A stretch of 64,000 bases of DNA, from contig ML660203.1 of NCBI GenBank assembly GCA_007570785.1, positions 10,602,586 to 10,666,585 on the forward strand. The letters run 5' to 3'. A program made the position numbers and the translations under genes. The notes under the pieces are model-generated. The model did not search any database. It saw only the letters and a program-made list of their open reading frames with translations, and had not been told where the DNA came from. Numbering within the stretch: the stretch's first letter is position 1; every line of letters begins with the position of its first letter. Source of the DNA: Antilocapra americana. Its lineage: Eukaryota > Chordata > Mammalia > Artiodactyla > Antilocapridae. This document shows positions 1 to 21,597 of the stretch, piece by piece.

Positions 1-221
1 CAGGGCTCTCCAAAGTAAATAACTGCCAGTCACATTAGTAGGTGGGACTGTTAAGCTATTTGATCGACAAGTTAAACAGAAAAATGAGATGGGGATGTTA
101 CTCAAGATTTCATGGTTTCTTGAGCGGGGCTGAGGCTGGGAACCCTCGCTCAAAGGTGGCCTGAAATTTACGTTTAGAACACTGGGAGAGGCAGCTGTTG
201 GAGCCCTGGAAGGGACCTCGG
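1..221. other. Left edge, no feature recognised
   Basis: Unique-looking sequence with no exon, promoter or repeat that I can support. BPIFA1 would be expected further to the left by cluster order. Confidence 0.5.
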
Positions 222-436
222 TCTCGTTGTTCACTCACTAAGTCGTATCCGACTCTTTGAGACCCCATAGACTATAGCCCTCCAGGCTCCTCTGTCCCTG
301 GGATTCTCTAGACAAGAATACTGGAGCGGGTTGCCATTTCCTCCTCCAGGGGAATCTTCCTGATCCAGGGATCGAACCCATCTTTCTTACCTCTTCTTCT
401 TTGGCAGGTGGGTTCTTAACCACTAGCACCACCAGT
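222..436 (-). mobile_element. Bov-tA SINE
   Basis: Reads as the reverse complement of the Bov-tA consensus: GTCGTATCCGACTCTTTGAG at the left and the tRNA-derived end (accactagcaccaccag) at the right. Diverged. Confidence 0.88.
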
Positions 437-446
437 CTCACTGTCT

Positions 447-682
447 TTGTTCAGTCGCTCAGTCGTGTCCAACTCTTTGCAGCTCCATGGTCTGCAGCAC
501 ACCAGGCTTCCCTGTCCTTCACTGTCTTGTAGAGTTTGCTCAAACTCATGTCCATCGAGTTGGTGATGCCATCTGACCATCTCATCTTCTGTTGCCCCCT
601 CCTCCTCCTGCTTTCAGTCTTTCCCAGCATCAGGGTCTTATCTGATGAGTTGGCTCTTCGCATCAGGTGGCCAAAGTCTCAT
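447..682 (-). mobile_element. BovB LINE, 3' end fragment
   Basis: Minus-strand reading gives the C-terminal part of the BovB reverse transcriptase ORF ([18 protein letters not shown], DREAW) and the 3' end at the left. Strongly 5'-truncated. Confidence 0.88.
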
Positions 683-904
683 ATCCAATGTAGATAAAAG
701 AATCAAATTGTCTCTGATTTCCCTACATCTGGGGTGCCCCTCAGTTCCAGGGCAGGAGTCTCCTGACTTCTGAATCCCAATCACATGACAGTCACATGCT
801 GGGAGCTAGACATCTTCACAGAACCCTGGAGGGAGGGGTTGCTGCTCCTCCTTGGCAGAGGTGGAAACAGGCCTGGTGGGGACAGGTGCCCAAGGACACA
901 GAGA
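683..904. other. No feature recognised
   Basis: Between BovB and the LTR; no exon or element identified. Confidence 0.4.
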
Positions 905-1382
905 AGAGAAGGGCAGAGTTAGTTGCTGCCATGCTTACTCTTGGACAAATGTCTCTTTGAGTAACAAAATACAAAGAAACTGTAAGGGACTAAAAATAGC
1001 CTCATGCATCTGCAGCTGGGGCAAATAATGGACAAGATACAAAAAGACCAAAAACCCAACTGCCACTTCTGAAAGGCTGAGAACCAAAACCGGGAGGTCT
1101 GGAGCAAAAGCAGGGTACTGCACATACCCCCTGCACCCAACACCACCAAAAAGGTGGGCAGACCACCTAAGCCCCCCTCCAGCCCAACCCCTGGACACAC
1201 CCCCTACCCTCACCCCATAGAAGGAACCAGCGTGATCCACCTCGGGGAGGGAGCAAGGGAGCCTGTTACTTATTTTCACTTTCCTCTGCTGTTAGTAGGC
1301 ACCCCAATAAAGCCTTGCCTGAATTTACTATCTGGCCTCTAGTCAATTTCTGTTGGCTAAGGAAGGCCAAGAACCTTGGTCA
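905..1382 (+). mobile_element. Solo LTR of an endogenous retrovirus (class I-like)
   Basis: A block of about 480 bp with LTR layout: C-rich U3, AATAAA at 1306-1311 and a U5-like stretch ending near ccttggtca. No internal retroviral sequence adjoins it on either side, so it is a solo LTR. The family and exact ends are not resolved, and I could not see a clean target duplication. Confidence 0.55.
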
Positions 1383-2514
1383 GTGTCATTAGGACTCAAG
1401 CTACGGATAATAATCACAACAAAAACAATGTCAACAGCTAAGGCTTGCCCAGCTCTGCCTAAATGTCAGGTCCAGCACTGCTATTTTTCACATCCAGCCC
1501 TTCACGGATCCTCACAGCCCTGTGTGGGGTGGGAATGAATACATCCATTTTACAAGGGGGGAAACTGAGGCTTGGAGTGTGAGGCGACAAGTCCAGAGTC
1601 TCACGGTGGGCATGGGGCCCAGGCATCCATGCTCCAGTTCTTTCTCTTGATCCCTGGGCTGAGATGAGGATGCCTTGGGCACGCTCTGACCATTTTGCAT
1701 CCCTCCATCTGTGAATGTCATGCTCCCGCTTGTATAACCTGAAAAAGGCTACCCGGTCTCTCAGGCCTGAGGGATCGTGTGGCATCCGGATCTCTGCCCT
1801 TACCCTTTTTCCTTCCTTTCCCCAAATGAAGTCGTGAGGAATTTGTTCCCACCCCTTGGGCCTTTGGAGTCTGTTTTACAGATGAAAAAAAATGAGGCAC
1901 ATGGAGTTCTAGGTCTTAGTCCAGTGAGAGCAGCTCTTGCCTTATGGAACCAAATGTCTTATAAGCAAAAGCAGAGAGTGAAAGAGGAAATGCACATTTA
2001 TTGAGTACCTACTATGTGCAGGATGCTTTCCATACATGAACTTCATCTTTGACATGATTGGTTGATATTGTTGAACCTCAAATGTCAGAGGAGACTAAGG
2101 TTCATAGACGGTGATAATTGCTGAGAAATATACAGCGAGTGAGTGGTGGAATCAGAATTCTCCCCCAGGTCCGATGCCCACTAACCAGTGAGCCATGCTG
2201 CCCTCCCCTCATTTCAGACTGCCACAGGAGCTACTCCTGCTTCCTACTGAGTCTGGATGATGCCTCTAGGAGGCTGTGGCTTTGAACTCAGTTATCCATT
2301 CAAGCACATACCAGACAGTTCCCACAGCCTGTGTATTGACAGTCACCCTCAGTGGGGTCCCCTTTTTTTGTTATTTTGGTACAGCTCTTCTGGATTGGGT
2401 CACATTGTTGCTATCTTTTGGGGAAACACAGGCAGATAAGTCAAGGAAAGGATTCAAGTCTGTTATTGGACAGCTAACAGCCAAGCTGGGAAGTTACATT
2501 TGTGTTATAGCAGA
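1383..2514. other. Intergenic, with old MIR/L2-like remnants
   Basis: Pieces around 1540-1590 (aaactgaggcttggag) and 1995-2210 (tttattgagtacctactatg) look like ancient MIR/L2 material. No gene. Confidence 0.45.
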
Positions 2515-2690
2515 AACGGGATGGCTTTGGGCCCATATGGCCTTGGTTCAAATCCCATGACCCTGGGCAAGTCCCTCCAGTTCTCTGAACCTCAGCTTCC
2601 TCATCTGTAAAATGGGAAGTCAGTATCTACCTCACAGGGCTGCGGGGGATAATGTCTAAGGAGGGGGTTTATGTTCAGTTCATAAGCTCA
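2515..2690 (+). mobile_element. MIR SINE remnant
   Basis: Contains the MIR core phrase ctcagcttcctcatctgtaa followed by aatggg and cctcacagggctg. Confidence 0.7.
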
Positions 2691-2739
2691 TGTGTCTACA
2701 TAGTTTTCTTTAAATAAAAATGTTTAAAAGTTAAAAAAA

Positions 2740-2960
2740 AATTATTTATTTGGCTGTGCCAAGTCTTAGTTGCATCATGTGGGATCTTTCGTTGCAGTGC
2801 GTGGACTCTCTCGTTGTGACGCAAAGGCTCCAGAGTGTGCAGGCTCGGTAGTTGTAGTTCTCGAGCTTAGTTGCTCTGTGGCATGTGGGATCTTGGTTCC
2901 TAGACCAGGGATCAAACCCGTGTCTCCTGCCCTGGAAGGTGGATTATTAAGTCCCTACAT
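2740..2960 (-). mobile_element. CHR-type SINE
   Basis: Minus-oriented cetartiodactyl tRNA-derived SINE: ttatttggctgtgccaagtc at the left, accagggatcaaacccgtgt at the right. Confidence 0.78.
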
Positions 2961-2984
2961 GGTTTTCTTTTTAAATGCACAATC

Positions 2985-3122
2985 CCTTTATTTATTCATT
3001 TATTGTATTTTGGCTGCATCTCGCCACATGGCATGTGGGATGGTTCCCTGACCAGCGATTGAACCCAGGCCTCCATAATGGGAGCATTGAATCCTAACCA
3101 CTAGGCCACCCGGGGAACTTCC
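2985..3122 (-). mobile_element. CHR-type SINE, second copy
   Basis: Short copy with ttggctgcatc, cctgaccagcgattgaaccc and ccactaggccaccc, 25 bases beyond the previous copy. Confidence 0.75.
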
Positions 3123-3384
3123 CTACATGGTTTTTTTTTTTTTCCCCTAATGTATGTAGAGTTTAATGTTTCAAGTATCATTTTGCTGAAAGACAGAACC
3201 TTTCCCATTTCCCCCTGGCATTTTATTTCTGTTCCAGGGGCTTTATTTGTGCCAGGGCATCTGAAAGAGGCTGACCAGTCCTTGTTTCAACTGGAAATGG
3301 AGAGACAAGCACACCTCATTTCGTCCCTTGATGCCTAGATGCTGTGCTTCCCTTCCATCCTAAAAGCCCCTTCTAATTAATTTT

Positions 3385-3535
3385 TTATTATATTTTCTAA
3401 GTTATTTTTAATCGGAGGATAATTGCTTTACAGTGTTGTGCTAGTTTCTGCCATAAAACAGCATGAATCAACCACTGGTATACTTATGTCCCCTTCCTCT
3501 TGAACCTCCCTCCCACCCGCACCCCATTCCTTCCC
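3385..3535 (-). mobile_element. Ruminant L1 3' end fragment
   Basis: Reverse complement of the ruminant L1 3' UTR (ggaggataattgctttacag, then cttgaacctccctcccaccc). Confidence 0.75.
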
Positions 3536-3544
3536 TCTTATTTG

Positions 3545-3732
3545 TCTGCATTGGGTCTTAGCTGAAGCCTGTAGGGTCTTTCATTGCCAGTAATGGGCTC
3601 AGTTGTTGCTGCATGCAGGCTTAGTTGCCCCGTGGTATGTGGGATCTTAGTTCCTGACTAGGGGTTAAACCTGCATTCCCTGCATTAGCAGGTGGATTCT
3701 TAACCACTGGAACATCAGGGAAATTCCATCCC
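3545..3732 (-). mobile_element. CHR-type SINE
   Basis: Reads gtctgcattgggtcttagct at the left and taaccactggaacatcaggg at the right. Confidence 0.78.
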
Positions 3733-5690
3733 TTCAAATTTAGCCTTTCCTTTTTACTCCCTTGCTGGACACCCAGAAGTGTTCTGTGTCACAGTTCCTT
3801 GGGCCTTAGGCAGGACCCTGGGGGGCTGCCTTAGCCCATCTGTCTGGACTATGACCTTCCAGTCGACCTTCTCTCCTTGGGGTCCTGCCATCTTTCCTGG
3901 CTCTGGAAGGGAACACAGACACAGACCTGGCCCATTCTGTAATCCCCCACATCGACCTGGGGTTTCTGCTGTCCCTCCTCTCATGCCAAGGTTTGCCTGG
4001 GGAGAAGCGGGAGACACTTCTCAGTATCCCCTACAACTATATTCTCTTCAGTTTCTCTTGGACTCTTACACGTTCCACCAACAGGGGAGATTTTCTAGTC
4101 CTGGGAGCAGGAAACCTTGCTTCAATTAGCCATATACATGCTATTCTTAATGTATAGCATTAGACTATACTGTAACATAGTCATATAGACGCTATTCTCC
4201 TATGTCCCACATTTTGAAATTGAAAAACTCAGGCTTAAAAAATAATTAACCTACAGTAAAATTGGCTTTTGGGGTGCTTGTATAATTCAATGAGTTTTAA
4301 CACAAGTAGTTTTATGTAGCCACAATAATAATCAGGTTACTACAGAACATTTCCATCACCCCCAAAATACCCTCATGCCATCCTTTCGGAGTCACTCCTT
4401 CCCTTCTCCTGACTCCCTCCTGCCCCTGGCAGCCACTCATCTGTTCTTTGTCACTGATGTTTTGTCAGAGACCCAGGCTTTGGAGACTCAAAAGCCTTCT
4501 CTCAGCTTCTGAAGTCGCCCTTCCTGGAAGCACCGGTGTGGCTGGTTTCCCTGCCTCGAGCAGGATAAGGGTCATGAGGCATCAAGAAGTGTGGATGGAC
4601 ACCCAGCTAACATTTCAAGACAGTGTTTTCCGTGTTGGTGATGTGCCTCCTCATTGTGTTTCTCGCAATCTGAAGGTTGTGCCCTTTTCATCCTACATAT
4701 CAGGTTGTGATTGTATTGGGGAGTCTTTACTGGCATTGTTTTGTGAATCAAGAGATCCCTTTTTAAAGGGCAGAGTTCATTTTATTTTTCAGTTGTGCAA
4801 GGTCTGCTCTCCAGAACTTTGGAGTGGGATGCTAGCTCTGTCCCCTGGGAGCCAGAATTCTTTATGGAAGGGAGAGGAAGTTGTCACAAGCATAGGCAGG
4901 CAGGGTCTAGAGCAAGCATCTGAGTATTTGAGGCTGAATTTCTGCTTCAGTAGACCCCAGTATCATATTAGAGGTCCATTGTGCACCAAGCTCCTCCAGG
5001 AGAAAACATGATGAGTCCACAGCTCTGTGAACCTTAAAATGGGGAAAAAAAACCAACCCAAACAGAATTCAAGAAACCCAAGGAGGGCTCTTGAGAAAGG
5101 CACTCCCGGCAGGGGTCGGAAGAAAGGCGGACAAAAGCTGCTTTCACCGAGGGACCAGGCAACGTCGCCGGAGGTTGAGGCCCAGCCCTCCCGTGTTTGT
5201 TCTTTGAATCATGAGCAGGAAAATCCCGTAAACTCAAGGCTGTCAAGGGGAACCTTTTGTGTGAATGTGGGCGTTTAGGGTTGCAAATCCCCGATGAAGC
5301 ATTTTGGATTAGAGAGTCTGAGTTGAAAGATGGAGATATGAATATCGCTTGCCCCATTCTCATCTCTGAGCTGTTGACACCTCCTTGTTTGAGCTTGTCA
5401 GTCAGGCTGAATGAATATTTCATCATTTTCCCCTAAGTGCAGGGGGTGTGTAAATGGGTGCAGGGATGTTGGGAGGGAAGACTGAAGTGGGGGATCCACT
5501 GTGGTCAAGGTTGTGGGCTCTGGAGTCTGGCTGCTTGAGTGTAGTTGGCTTGATCATTTCCTGGCTGTGTGAGGATAGCAGTTTTGAATAGGATAGCAGT
5601 TTTGAACTTTATGGGGTGCTGTGAGGATTTGATGAGATGCTGGATGCAAACTCTGAGCACCAAGCTTGGCATATGCTGAGTCCTTCAATG
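3733..5690. other. Intergenic; old L1 3' UTR remnant near 4230-4450, otherwise nothing
   Basis: The 4230-4450 stretch (ttaacacaagtag, atttccatcacccccaaaat, cctggcagccactcat) resembles the reverse of ancient L1M 3' sequence. An open frame of 187 codons at 4448-5011 overlaps its end and has no recognisable protein features. Confidence 0.45.
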
Positions 5691-5727
5691 TGTGTGTTAC
5701 TGCTATTAATTGTGTGTGTGTGTGTGT
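5691..5727 (+). repeat. (TG)n microsatellite, interrupted
   Basis: Two TG tracts (tgtgtgtg and a longer one at 5711-5727) separated by ttactgctattaat. Confidence 0.85.
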
Positions 5728-5807
5728 TATTTCCTCTTTATTTCTCAGTATGCTCTTCCTTGCCTGGGGTGGAGGAGGACAGGAATCTGTCCCCAATTTA
5801 AGAACTG

Positions 5808-5945
5808 AGGGACTTCTCTGGTGGTCCCAGTGGCTAAGACTCCGAGCTCCCAATGCAGGGGGTCCACGTTCTATCGCTGATTAAGGAACTAGGTCCCACA
5901 TGCCACAACTAAGAGTTCTCACACTGCAACTAAAAAAAAAAAAGA
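5808..5945 (+). mobile_element. CHR-type SINE
   Basis: Begins gggacttctctggtggtccc and ends in an A-run (5932-5943). Confidence 0.85.
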
Positions 5946-6084
5946 ATTAAATAGTCATTAATCAGCTTATTAACAATGAATTAAATGACTTTTAATAAGC
6001 ACTTCCTGTGGACCTAGGACATGCTAATCATACTGCAACTGCTTTTGTGTATTTCTGCAAATATCCTGCAGGGTAAACTGTTTT

Positions 6085-6720
6085 TATTTTCAAAATAAAA
6101 AATTTTTGTTAAAGTATAACATAAATGGGAAAAAAGTGCATGAATGAATAGCTCAATGAACTTTCACAAACTGAACACCTTCCCCTGTAATCAGCACCCA
6201 GATCAAGAAACAGAATGGCATCAGCCCTGCAGAAGCCCCTCCCTCTACTTCCAGTCACTAAGCATCTCCCCGAGGATAACACCATCTTGACTGCTGACCG
6301 CATGGCTTAGGTCTGCTGTGTTTGAGCTTCACATAGATGGGAGATCTGTGTTTCAGGGCTTGGCTTTATTAGGTGTGTGATATCCATGTGGTCGAGTGAG
6401 TGCAGGTCATTCTCATTACTGTAGAGCATTCTGCTGGTGACTGTTCTATTCTGGTGACCACACGCTATTTATCTATCCACTGTATTTGTCCATTTTTTTT
6501 GATGTGCACTTAGGGAGTTTTCACTTTGGGGCTCTTATGACTATGGCTGCCACGAGCAATGTCAGATAGGTCTTGTGGTGTCCACAGACACGTATTTCTG
6601 TACTTGGGGGTGGGATTATAGGTCATAAAGAGGAATACGTTGCCCTTCTGGAGATGCTGCCGCCTAGTTTTATAAAGTGAAGTTGTGACTCATCTCCCTC
6701 CAGCAGTGTGCTGGCTCCTG
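6085..6720 (-). mobile_element. Old L1 (L1M-type) 3' end
   Basis: Reverse-oriented L1M 3' sequence: aaagtataacataaatggg, cagcacccagatcaagaaac, then a diverged segment through tttgatgtgcacttaggg. No open frame survives. Confidence 0.6.
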
Positions 6721-7051
6721 TTGTTCCACGTCCTGCAAGATCTCTATCCCCTTTCTGCAGGGGAGGAAGACCAAAAGGTTAAGCGCCTTGTCCCTGACAC
6801 AGCCAGGGAGTCCGAAGACCAGGACTCACCGTCATCTAATCACGAGTAAATACTGGGGCCTATGCTGGGGCGGGTGGGGGTGGTCACTTGCTACCCTGAC
6901 GCATGTGTCTATATGCTCATGGAACTTCTTATTGGGTTGAATCGAGCTTGAACTCAGATCTGTTTGGTGCAAGTGTTTCTACTTTACCACTCTGCCACCA
7001 TTCTTCACTCCCTTGGAATCCAGCAGAGTGCTTGGCACATTTTAGATGCTC

Positions 7052-7262
7052 AATAAAGTGAAAGTCACTCAGTCATGTCCAGCTTTTTGCAACCCCATGG
7101 ACTGTAGCCCTCCAGGCTCCTCTGTCCATGAAATTCTCCAGGCAAGAATACTGGAGTGGGTTGATGTTTCCTTCTCCAGGGGACCTTCCCGACCCAGGGA
7201 TCAAATCCAGGTCTCCTGCATTGCAGGCACAATATTTACCATCTGAGACACCAGGGAAGCCA
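7052..7262 (-). mobile_element. Bov-tA SINE
   Basis: Starts agtgaaagtcactcagtcat and ends gacaccagggaagcc. The flanking words agatgctcaataaa (7046 region) and aggtgctcaataaa (7261 region) are a likely target duplication in an older MIR/L2 remnant. Confidence 0.9.
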
Positions 7263-7523
7263 GGTGCTCAATAAACATGGGTTGAATGGATGAGAGGATG
7301 GGAAATCTCAACAGGACTCTCCCTGCACTGATGAGCAGATCCATGGATGGGGACTACTGGCTGCCAATTACAGGAAAAGAAAAGATGTTTTCTGTGTCAT
7401 TTCTGGGCTGATGAGAAAACCCAGGTATATGCAGTCTCAGGATGGATCTTCATCAGGTCTGACTTCTGGAACCCAAACCTCAGAACCTAGGTAGGAAGCC
7501 CTTTGCACTCTTCAGAGCTAGAA

Positions 7524-7529
7524 TTTATT
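7524..7529 (-). terminator. BPIFA3: Candidate BPIFA3 polyadenylation signal AATAAA
   Basis: Minus-strand AATAAA lies 168 bases after the stop codon, which would give a short 3' UTR within the last exon. No cleavage-site evidence beyond the hexamer; transcript 3' ends would decide. Confidence 0.5.
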
Positions 7530-7696
7530 ATGGAAGAGGACAGGATGTCCACAGAACCTGTGGTACAAGTTTTTGGGGCATCAGAATCCCCACTGTAAGG
7601 GAGACTAAATAAAGGTCTCCAAGTGTGTTATTTCCCTCTAATCATCAGTGGTAGCTGGAAGGCGCTCAAGTCTGATTCATGGAAAGTTGGCTGGAC

Positions 7697-16911
<9,215 letters not shown>

Positions 16912-19068
16912 TTCAGTTCAGTGCAGTCACTCAATTGTGTACGACTCTTTGTGACCCCAGGGACTGAAGCACGCCAAGCTTCCCTGTTCATCACCAACTC
17001 CTGGAGCTTGCTCAAATTCATGTCCATTGAGTCGGTGATGCCATCCAACCATCTCATCCTCTGTTGTCCCTTTCTCCTACTGCCTTCAATCTTTCCCAGC
17101 ATCTGGGTCTTTTCCAATGAGTCAGTTCTTCGCATCAGGTGGCCAAAGTATTGGAATTTCAGCTTCAGCATCAATCCTTCCAATGAATATTCTCAAGAGT
17201 CTTCTCCAACACCACAGTTCAAAAGCATCAATTCTTCAGTGCTCAGCTTTCTTTATAGTCCAACTCTCACATCCATACATGACTACTCTAAAAACCACAG
17301 CTTTGACGAGATGGACCTTTGTTGGTAAAGTAATGTCTTTGCTTTTTAATATGCTGTCTAGGTTGGTCATAGCTTTTCTTCCAAGGAGTAAGCGTCTTTT
17401 AATTTCATGGCTGCAGTCATCATCTGCAGTGATTTTGGAGCCCCTAAAAATAAAGTCTGCCACTCTTTCCATTGTTTCACCATTTATTTGCCATGAAGTG
17501 ATGGGACCAGATGCCATGACCTTAGTTTTCTCAGTGTTGAGTTTTAAGCCAACTTTTTCACTCTCCTCTTTCACTTTCATCAAGAGATTCTTTAGTTCTT
17601 CTTCACTTTCTGCCATAAGGGAGGTGTCATTTGCATATGTGAGGTTATTGATATTTCTCCCAGCAATCTTGATTCCAGCTTGTGCTTCATCCAGTCCAGC
17701 ATTTTGCATGATGTACTCTGCATATAAGTTAAATAAGAAGGGTAACTATGCAGCCTTGATATACTCCTTTCCCAATTTAGAACCAGTCTGTTGTTCCATG
17801 TCCGGTTCTAACTGTTGCTTCTTGACCTGCATATAGATTTCTCAAGAGTCAGGTCAGGTGGTCTGGTATTCCCATTTCTTGAAGAATTTTCCAGAGTTTG
17901 TTGTGATCCACACAGTCAAAGGCTTTGACATTATTAGTAAAGAAGTAGATGTTTTTCTGGAACTCCCTCGCTTTTTCAGTGATCCAACAGATGTTGGCAA
18001 TTTGATCTCTGGTTCTTTTGCCTTTTCTAAGTCCAGCTTGAACATCTGGAAGTTCACGGTTCATGTACTGTTAAAGCCTGGCTTGGAGAATTTTGAGCGT
18101 TACTTTGCTAGCATGTGAGATGAATGCAATTTTGTGGAAGTTTGAACATTCTTTGGCATTGCCTTTCTTTGGGATTGGAATGAAAACTGAACTTTTCCTG
18201 TCCTGTGGCCACTGCTGAGTCTTCCAAATTTACTGGCATATTGGGTTCAGCACTTTCACAGCATCATCTTTTAGGATTTGAAATAGCTCAACTGGAATTC
18301 CATCACCTCCGCTAGCTTTGTTCATAGTGATGCTTCCTGAGGCCCATTTGACTTCACATTCCAGGATGTCTGGTCTAGGTGAGTGATCACACTATTGTGA
18401 TTATCTGGGTTGTGAAGATCATTTTTGTATAGTTCAGTGTATTCTTGCCAACTCTACTTAATATCTTCTGCTTCTCTTAGGTCCATACCATTTCTGTCCT
18501 TTATTGTGCCCATCTTTGTATGAAATGTTCCCTTGGTATCTCTAACTTTCTTGAAGAGATCTCTAGTCTTTCCCATTCTACTGTTTTCCTCTATTTTTTT
18601 TTTTTTTTTTGCATTGATCACTGGGGAAGACTTTCTTATCTCTCTTTGCTAGTGTTTGGAACTCTGCATTCAAATGGGTTTATCTTTCCTTTTCTCTTTT
18701 GCCTTTAGCTTCTCTTCTTTTCGAAGTTATTTGTAAGGCCTTTTCAGACAACCATTTTGCCTTTTTACATTTCTTTTTCTTGGGGATGGTCTTTATCCCT
18801 GCCTCCTCTACAATGTCATGAACCTCCATTCATAGTTCTTCAGGCACTCTGTCTATCAGATCTAATCCTGTGAATCTTTTTTTGTCATTTCCACTGTATA
18901 ATCATAGGGGATTTGATTTAGGTCATAGCTAAATGGTCTAGTGGTTTTTCCTACTTTCTTCAATTTAAGACTGAATTTTGCAATAAGGAGTTTATGATCT
19001 GAGCCACAGTCAGCTCTCGGTCTTGTTTTTGCTTACTATATAGAGCTTCTCCATCTTTGGCTGCATCT
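16912..19068 (-). mobile_element. BovB LINE, 2.2 kb, RT region and end of endonuclease
   Basis: Minus-oriented. From the right it covers the end of the endonuclease region (near 19060-18900), the reverse transcriptase, and the 3' end at 16912. The minus-strand frames 17236-17709 and 16833-17183 carry recognisable RT sequence (SEEELKNLL, GCESWTIKKAEH). The catalytic box reads YANDT in place of YADDT. Frameshifts and stops break the ORF, and a T20 tract at 18592-18611 interrupts it. Dead copy. Confidence 0.92.
18592..18611 (+). repeat. Poly-T tract inside BovB
   Basis: About 20 T residues, absent from other BovB copies as far as I can tell; possibly local slippage. Confidence 0.7.
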
Positions 19069-21588
19069 TTGGTTAGTCTCTAAATCCTCCACTAAAGTAA
19101 ATGTTTCTGAGGACAGGGTGTGAGTTTAATCCATCCTCATGTGTCTAGTGCCTCCCATGTTTACCATGTGGCAGTTACTAGCAATGTTTGTTAATTGACA
19201 CAAATGAATGACTGAATCATTGGATGGGCAGTTTGTGGTTAAGATTTGCAGGGGGAGGAGAGAGAGCCTTGAAGGAAAGCACTGCAAAGTATAAGTTTAC
19301 CTTGTTGCTCTGGGTTTGAGGGTCATAGAGAATTCAGCTCAAATCCCCTGCCCATCACCTTCTTAAAAAATGATATCCCAATCCACCCAGTGGCTCCAGT
19401 TGCAGCCCTTGGAGTTCCCCTTGACTCCTCTTTCCTCATCTCCCACAACCCATCTGTCCAGAAGTCCCGTCCACACTCTTGGAATCTGACCACATTTAAC
19501 AGCTCTTCCTCAGTTGCCATCATCTTGGCCTGAGTTATTGCAAGTGCGTCCTAACTGGTGTCTCAGCTTCCTTCACTGCCAATTTATAAGCTTCCTTCAT
19601 TGCCAATTTGCAAGCTCTTTTTAATACAGCTGCCTGAGTAATCGTTTTGAGACTGAAATTAGACCATGCACCCCTCTGTTCAAAACCCTCCAAAGTTTCC
19701 CACAGAAAAAGCTGAACTCTATGCAAAGCCTCCCAGAGCCTGCAGGGTCCCTGTGGCCTCTCTGACTGCAACCCCTACCACTCTGTCTCTCCTCTACTCC
19801 CCAACAGCTGCAAAGACCTTGGGGGTCTGGGTCCCACAAGTCAGCTGCCTTGAGCTCTGAGACAAAGGCACTTTCCCCTTCCCATGCTCCCCCCACTGAG
19901 GGGGAAGTGCAGGTCCTGTGTGAATTTCTCTGAAGCCCTGGGCTGTTATTGGACACTTCACTTCTGGTTTCATAAATCCAAAGCATCAGTTCAGGGTGAC
20001 AGCTTTCCCAATTTGAGGTTCTCTCTCAGGGTTCATGATCCCCTTGAGGATGTTTGTAGAATATCAATTACTTTGAAATGTACTCTTCTAGTCTTCCTGG
20101 TCTTGTGTAACCAGCTGGGATTTTGCTATTATTTTGTTAAGAAAATTGGAGAAGAGAGGGCACTGTTGTCCTTGGCTCTTTGGAGGTGTGATCCCGGGGT
20201 GAGGATAGGGGCTGTCAGTCCCACCTCATCACGGGCTGTGGTTCTCAGGGCCACTGAGCGTAAAGAAATGATGACATGGAAGGTGTAGACTTTCCAGGTC
20301 TGGGGCATGATTTGGGAACAGGAAGTGCTGCTTAGGGGTGAGCCCTGGATTTGGAGTCAGCTTAATGCATAATAACATGTGGTTAAGAGCATGGGCTTCT
20401 CAGTCACACAGACCACGATGCAAATCCTGGTTTTCCCTCCTGGCAGACTCAGTTTCCAGTTCTGTAAAAGGAGGAGGAGCATCATGCTGGGCTATAGTGA
20501 GGATTAAGGGGAATCATGCTCAGGCAATGCTCAAAATCCTTGTAGCTATGATTGCGGTTACCCCTACGCTCAACTCTGTAAGTCTCAGTTTCCTCATCTA
20601 TAAACTGGAGAAGCTGGTGAAGTGAATGATACCATGTACGATTAGCCTGGAGATGGTGCCCAGGACACTGAAAGTGTACAGCACATTTGGGAGCCACCTC
20701 TCCTGAGCTCACCTGCAAATGAGTTTGTGGCTGTTTGCACAATTCTAACAGGAATTACAAGGTGGGGCTGTGCGCCTCCAGTGCCTGGGGGAAGTTTGCA
20801 GACTTCCAATCAGATGGTGGGCTTTGCTCTCATTCATTCAACAAACAAAGCAATGAAGGGTTGAGAGTTACATGTCAGGCGCCATGGCTCCGAGCATCCA
20901 GGCAGGTCCTCATCCTCTTGGTGCTCACGTATCCACGGGGAGACTGACAGTCTTCAGTGAGCAGGTGGTTATGAAGCTTGGCTCTGCTGTGGAGTAGAAG
21001 TGGGAGGTGGGAGGAGCTAAGCCAGGGCACAGTGAGGGGAGAACTGGCTGGTGGGGAGGGGGTAATCAGAGAAAAGACCTGCCCAAGGAGGTAGTATTTC
21101 AGCTGACATTTAAGGGAAAGATTACAGCTAGCTGAGTGCTGTCCCACCTCTGCCCCTGCTGGTGCCCCCAGAGAAGGGGGTGCTGGAGGGATGCTCAGCT
21201 CCTCTGTAAACAGCTACCTACGAGGACGGTGATGATATTTATCTGATGGCCTCATTCACTGTGCTAAGCCCGCTCCATGTGAGAGCTCATTCTACCCTCC
21301 TGCCATACATGAGGGGACGGGGACCCAGAGAAACCCAGCGCCCTGCCTTCCCAGAGTGGTGAGATGCTGTTTCCCTTTGGAAGATGGAGCTGCTGGACAC
21401 CCCAAACTTCACCCATTAGCAATACTATTCAAATAACTTTTCTTAGAACAGGCTTCTTTACGTTTTGAGAAGGCATTTGGAAATGTGATGAAAACTTGGG
21501 TTTGTGATAATAAACATATATGTACCTGGTTTTAAAATGTTGCTCACAGTAGCAGAATTTCTGTGGTCCTCCTAAAGCATGTAGGTAA
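19069..21588. other. Intergenic, no gene; MIR remnant at 20340-20640
   Basis: The stretch 20380-20620 (gagcatgggcttctcagtca, cagtttcctcatctataaac) is MIR-like. Open frames here are short and lack protein features. Confidence 0.45.
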
Positions 21589-21597
21589 TTGGCTTTC

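Noticed and set aside
4448..5011. Open frame of 187 codons on the plus strand
   Set aside because: Longest frame outside repeats, but no signal peptide, domain or splice support, and it overlaps an L1M-like remnant. Most likely chance.
1..7500. Search for BPIFA1 exons in the left flank
   Set aside because: Expected from cluster order, but no VCP-type or glycine/leucine-rich BPIFA1 exon was seen on either strand.
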